This document shows positions 6,188 to 8,601 of a stretch of 8,601 nucleotides of DNA, piece after piece (within the stretch, counting starts at the first letter, position 1; each line of letters starts with the position of its first letter). This DNA is from Desulfotignum sp032250905 (GTDB lineage Bacteria > Desulfobacterota > Desulfobacteria > Desulfobacterales > Desulfobacteraceae). The stretch covers positions 1 to 8,601 of the forward strand of contig JAVVEQ010000083.1 of the NCBI GenBank assembly GCA_032250905.1, written 5' to 3'. The notes under the pieces were generated by a model. The model was not told the DNA's origin. It searched no databases and worked only from the letters and a program-made list of their open reading frames with translations. A program made the translations under genes and the position numbers.

Positions 6188-7327
6188 ATGAAACAGGCCC
6201 TGTTCAAAAAAATTCAGCAGATCACGGAACAAAACCTGATGGACATCGAAGCCCATAAGGAGAAAGGCAACCATGTCATTGGATTTTACTGCCTTTACGG
6301 CCCCACTGAGCTGGCCGTGGCGGCGGATGCTATTCCGCTGCCGTTGTGCGGCACCCGCCAGGACCCCATCGATGCGGCTGAAGAAGTTTTGCCCAGAAAC
6401 CTGTGTCCGCTGATCAAAAGCAGCTATGGATTTGCCGCCACAGACACCTGCCCTTTTTTCAGGTTTTCGGACATGATTGTGGCGGATACCACGTGTGACG
6501 GGAAAAAAAAGATGTTCGAAATCATGTCCGATCTCAAACCGGTCCACGTGTTACAGCTGCCGCAAAATCAGGTTCCTGCCCTGTCCCTTGGACCCTGGAA
6601 ATCGGAAATCGATACCCTGATCACGGTACTTGAAAACCGGACCGGCCGTCAAATCACGCCGGAAAAGATCACCGCCGCCATCTACCTGATGAACCGGGAA
6701 CGACAGGCAAAAAAGCGGCTCATGGATATCACCAGAGCCAAACCTTCTCCGTTGACCGGCATGGAACTGGTTGAAATCCTTTTCAAAACCGGATTCTTCG
6801 CCGACAAGGAAAAAGGGATCGCCCTGATGAATGAAATTTCAGATGTCTGTCTAACACTGATTGAACAAAACCAGAGTCCCTACACAAACACCACTCCCCG
6901 GATTCTGCTGACCGGTGTACCCGTGGGTCTCGGGTCGGACAAGGTGGTGAAAATCCTGGAACAGTGCGGCGCCAATGTCGTGGCCCTTGAAAACTGCAGC
7001 GGATACAAGCAGGCTTTTCAGGTGAATGACACCATCGACCCGGTCACAGCCCTGGCCGAGCAGTATCTGGCCATTCCCTGTTCCGTCATGAGTCCCAACC
7101 CGGGGCGTATGGAAATGCTCAAGGAAATGATCCCGGCGTTTTCCGTTGACGGCGTGGTGGACCTGACCTGGCAGGCCTGCCACACTTACAATATTGAATC
7201 GGTTCATATATCCCGCCTGGTTCAGGAGGACTTCAACCTGCCGTTCCTGCACATCGAAACCGATTATTCCGAATCAGACACCGAGCAGCTCCGGGTCCGG
7301 ATTCAGGCGTTCATCGAGATGATATAA
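6188..7327 (+). CDS. 2-hydroxyacyl-CoA dehydratase-superfamily / double-cubane-cluster anaerobic reductase (paralogue 2)
   Basis: This 379-aa paralogue of the protein at 3804-5081 has the same motif order: GFYCLYGPTE (C35), C54, PRNLCPLIKSSYGF (C73), TCPFF (C88), TTCDGKKK (C103), ENC (C270), C298, QACHTY (C331) and IETDY (356-360). Eight cysteines line up with identical or near-identical spacing, so an Fe-S centre of the same type is expected. Differences are the lack of the roughly 42-residue N-terminal extension, V244 where paralogue 1 has C285, and F353 where it has C398. The ATG at 6188 is used because AAGGAA lies 8 nt upstream and the family homology follows; the open frame from 6092 lies inside the phosphatase gene. 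It probably needs the activator encoded at 3010-3795, as none adjoins it. The substrate is unknown. Confidence 0.9.
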   Translation: MKQALFKKIQQITEQNLMDIEAHKEKGNHVIGFYCLYGPTELAVAADAIPLPLCGTRQDPIDAAEEVLPRNLCPLIKSSYGFAATDTCPFFRFSDMIVADTTCDGKKKMFEIMSDLKPVHVLQLPQNQVPALSLGPWKSEIDTLITVLENRTGRQITPEKITAAIYLMNRERQAKKRLMDITRAKPSPLTGMELVEILFKTGFFADKEKGIALMNEISDVCLTLIEQNQSPYTNTTPRILLTGVPVGLGSDKVVKILEQCGANVVALENCSGYKQAFQVNDTIDPVTALAEQYLAIPCSVMSPNPGRMEMLKEMIPAFSVDGVVDLTWQACHTYNIESVHISRLVQEDFNLPFLHIETDYSESDTEQLRVRIQAFIEMI

Positions 7328-7351
7328 AAATTTTTCGCCATATTCGCCGCA

Positions 7352-7358
7352 AAGGAGA
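7352..7358 (+). promoter_or_regulatory. strong ribosome binding site of the DUF1858-like gene
   Basis: AAGGAGA lies 4 nt before the ATG at 7363, within a 35-nt gap after reductase 2. It is stronger than the sites of the two upstream genes, so the small protein may be made in excess from the shared transcript. Confidence 0.7.
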
Positions 7359-7362
7359 TATC

Positions 7363-7578
7363 ATGACCGAAAAAACAGACATACACATCCATCCGGATAT
7401 GACCATTTTGGATATCGTATCCACCCATCAGAACACGATTGCCGTGTTCAAATCCTTTGATGAACAGGCCGGCGAATGTATCTGCTGTACCTCTCTGTTC
7501 ATGACGATCCGGGATGTGGCAAAAAAATACGACTTCAATCTGCCGCAATTTCTTTCAACCCTTGAAAAAGCTATTTAA
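7363..7578 (+). CDS. DUF1858-like small redox-disulfide protein (CxxC)
   Basis: This 71-aa protein resembles the DUF1858 / hybrid-cluster-associated redox-disulfide domain, which often accompanies anaerobic Fe-S enzymes. The typical opening is present (IHPDMTILDIVSTHQNTIAVFKSF, read in two parts: IHPDMTILDIVS at 9-20 and NTIAVFKSF at 24-32). A cysteine motif C39-I-C-C42 follows, a CxxC with an extra internal cysteine, before a helical end (DVAKKYDFNLPQFLSTLEKAI, from about residue 51). It could act as a thiol switch, a metal or cluster carrier, or an electron shuttle for reductase 2; none of these is proven for the family. It is last in the operon, 35 nt after reductase 2, with a strong ribosome site. 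Confidence 0.8.
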   Translation: MTEKTDIHIHPDMTILDIVSTHQNTIAVFKSFDEQAGECICCTSLFMTIRDVAKKYDFNLPQFLSTLEKAI

Positions 7579-7736
7579 TGATCCCTCTTTTCGAATCCGG
7601 TCAGAATCATTGCGAATTCCGCTATTTACATGGAAAGCCCCAGGGTCCCGGGCAAAAACCGATACCGTTCAAAAGTTAAAAATCTGTCTGACTTCTTTTG
7701 CGGAAAGCGTTTCAAAAAAGTGGGCAGGGATTGAAA

Positions 7737-7765
7737 TTGACTGAACCTGTGATAAAGTATATATA
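7737..7765 (+). promoter_or_regulatory. sigma70-type promoter of the toxin-antitoxin operon
   Basis: TTGACT (7737-7742; 5 of 6 to TTGACA) and TATATA (7760-7765) are separated by 17 nt. Transcription would begin near 7772, leaving a leader of about 65 nt that carries the palindrome at 7790-7799. The stretch from 7579 to 7736 contains no gene I can support. Confidence 0.55.
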
Positions 7766-7789
7766 TAGACTTTTGAGATAGAAACTGTC

Positions 7790-7799
7790 CGACGCGTCG
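7790..7799. promoter_or_regulatory. 10-bp perfect palindrome, candidate antitoxin operator
   Basis: CGACGCGTCG is a perfect, GC-rich palindrome in otherwise AT-rich DNA. It lies about 20 nt downstream of the predicted transcription start and 37 nt before the antitoxin ATG. Type II antitoxins commonly bind such sites in their own promoter region; here that is inference from position. Confidence 0.35.
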
Positions 7800-7836
7800 C
7801 ATCTATTGCATGTGTTGCAGAAAAAAGGGGATTTCC

Positions 7837-8097
7837 ATGATCAAAGATAAAGAATATGAACAACAACTGCTTCAGGAAATTAAAGGACTGAATCAGGACG
7901 ATATAGAAAAGATTCTCAGAATGATCCATTTCATGAAAAACGAATTTTTCACAGCTTCCAAAAAAGAAACCGATGAAAAAATAAACATATTGAATTATGC
8001 CGGCATGCTGAGCGATCTGACTGACGAAGAAACAGCGTTATTCACCCATATAACAAATAGGCGGAATTTATTTGGTGGACGTGAACTTACCCTATGA
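7837..8097 (+). CDS. putative antitoxin of a VapC-type toxin-antitoxin pair
   Basis: This 86-aa, mostly acidic and helical protein lies immediately before a PIN-domain toxin gene, the usual place of the antitoxin. I do not recognise a named DNA-binding fold in it; residues 1-40 look like paired helices (KEYEQQLLQEIKGL, DDIEKILRMIHFMK). The C-terminal part (NYAGMLSDLTDEE, NRRNLFGGREL) resembles ends seen in antitoxins paired with PIN toxins, which thread into the toxin. The ATG at 7837 is chosen over the one at 7810 because AGGGGA lies just upstream. Its stop overlaps the toxin start by 4 nt (ATGA), so production is coupled. The assignment rests mainly on context. Confidence 0.72.
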   Translation: MIKDKEYEQQLLQEIKGLNQDDIEKILRMIHFMKNEFFTASKKETDEKINILNYAGMLSDLTDEETALFTHITNRRNLFGGRELTL

Positions 8098-8510
8098 AAA
8101 AAGCCCTTGTTGATACCAATATCATTTCTGCCTTCATGCGCGGAAATCCGTCTGTGATTCAAAAAGTTGGAAAATACCTGCACTTCCATAAAACGTTATC
8201 AGTCAGCGTTATCACCTATTACGAAATAATACGAGGTCTAAAAGCGATTTCCAACATCAATAAACTTCAAGCATTTAAAACCTTTATGTCTGCCTGCGAA
8301 ATATTGGATCTTGATTCCCTGACAGCCGAAAAAGCGGCTGAAATTTATGATGCTTTGAGGAAGAAAGGAAATCTGGTTGAAGACGCCGACATACTTATTG
8401 CCGCTACTGCGATGACAAATGACCTGGTAGTGGTCACAGACAATACCCGGCATTTTGATCGCATAGATGGTTTAGAAATATCGAACTGGCTGCAAACGAA
8501 TTCAACATAG
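8094..8510 (+). CDS. VapC-like PIN-domain toxin (ribonuclease)
   Basis: This 138-aa PIN-domain protein is probably a Mg2+-dependent RNase that blocks translation by cutting tRNA or rRNA unless bound by the antitoxin. The acidic active-site residues are in place: D7 (VDTNIISAF), E44 (TYYEIIRGL), D99 (EDADILIAATA; D97 also near) and D116 (VVVTDNTRHF). The length and motif spacing are normal for VapC, so it looks intact. The start overlaps the antitoxin stop (ATGA). Base composition is more AT-rich than in the central genes, which fits a mobile toxin-antitoxin module. The RNA target cannot be told from the sequence. Confidence 0.9.
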   Translation: MKKALVDTNIISAFMRGNPSVIQKVGKYLHFHKTLSVSVITYYEIIRGLKAISNINKLQAFKTFMSACEILDLDSLTAEKAAEIYDALRKKGNLVEDADILIAATAMTNDLVVVTDNTRHFDRIDGLEISNWLQTNST

Positions 8511-8530
8511 AAACCGGGTCTTAGCCCATC

Positions 8531-8548
8531 TTTTCGAAAAATCGAAAA
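8531..8548. repeat. AT-rich stem-loop after the toxin gene
   Basis: TTTTCGA (8531-8537) and TCGAAAA (8542-8548) form a perfect 7-bp inverted repeat around AAAA, 21 nt after the toxin stop. It lacks a following T-run, so it is a poor terminator by itself. Confidence 0.3.
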
Positions 8549-8559
8549 CAAATTGAATA

Positions 8560-8598
8560 TTTTTGATATTTTTTATGGCACCATAAATTTTTTTGATA
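8560..8598. repeat. direct repeat flanking the terminal hairpin
   Basis: TTTTTGATA occurs at 8560-8568 and again at 8590-8598, exactly 30 nt apart, with the hairpin between. In AT-rich DNA this may be chance; it could also be paired regulatory sites for a gene beyond the window. Confidence 0.3.
8572..8594 (+). terminator. possible intrinsic terminator of the toxin-antitoxin operon
   Basis: TTTATGG (8572-8578) and CCATAAA (8581-8587) are perfectly complementary and are followed at once by seven T residues (8588-8594). The stem is AT-rich and its loop is only CA, so effectively 6 bp with a 4-nt loop; terminator strength would be modest. The same repeat could instead be an operator for a gene beyond the window. 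Confidence 0.4.
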
Positions 8599-8601
8599 AT
8601 A

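Noticed and set aside
7577..7611. Terminator after the DUF1858-like gene
   Set aside because: AATGAT and ATCATT form only a 6-bp AT-rich stem with a 23-nt loop and no T-run.
7810..7836. Alternative ATG at 7810 for the antitoxin
   Set aside because: No ribosome site precedes it, while AGGGGA precedes the ATG at 7837.

Overview
The window looks like chromosome from an anaerobic, probably sulfate-reducing deltaproteobacterium (Desulfobacteraceae-like). The evidence is two diheme c-type cytochromes, oxygen-sensitive Fe-S reductases of the 2-hydroxyacyl-CoA dehydratase / double-cubane-cluster (DCC) superfamily, and a small redox-disulfide protein. The taxonomic placement is inferred from gene content, not from any marker gene. 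There are no rRNA or tRNA genes, CRISPR arrays or insertion sequences.

Left part (1-2839). The C-terminal end of an ABC-transporter ATPase overlaps a small diheme lipoprotein cytochrome on the + strand. Converging on it from the - strand is a tightly coupled three-gene operon (start/stop overlaps of 4 and 1 nt). It encodes an unrecognised 311-aa protein, an exported diheme cytochrome with a His/Asp-rich N-terminus, and a cation diffusion facilitator (CDF) transporter.

Central part (2840-7578). Two divergent operons share a 267-nt regulatory region (5082-5348). On the - strand lie a 425-aa DCC-type reductase/dehydratase component and its ASKHA-type ATPase activator. On the + strand lie a PP2C-like phosphatase, a second 379-aa paralogue of the DCC-type protein, and a 71-aa DUF1858-like CxxC protein. 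Only one activator is present, so it may serve both paralogues (inference). The regulatory region carries a convincing sigma70-type promoter for the - strand operon. A perfect 12-bp inverted repeat (5146-5174) overlaps its -35 box and is the best candidate regulator site in the window.

Right part (7579-8601). An AT-richer segment carries a type II toxin-antitoxin pair (putative antitoxin plus VapC-like PIN toxin, 4-nt overlap). It has its own good promoter and a palindrome in the leader, and the window ends in an AT-rich hairpin with flanking direct repeats.

The most interesting unit is the central locus: two diverged ATP-driven low-potential reductase paralogues, one activator, a protein phosphatase and a thiol protein. 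The substrate cannot be read from the sequence.
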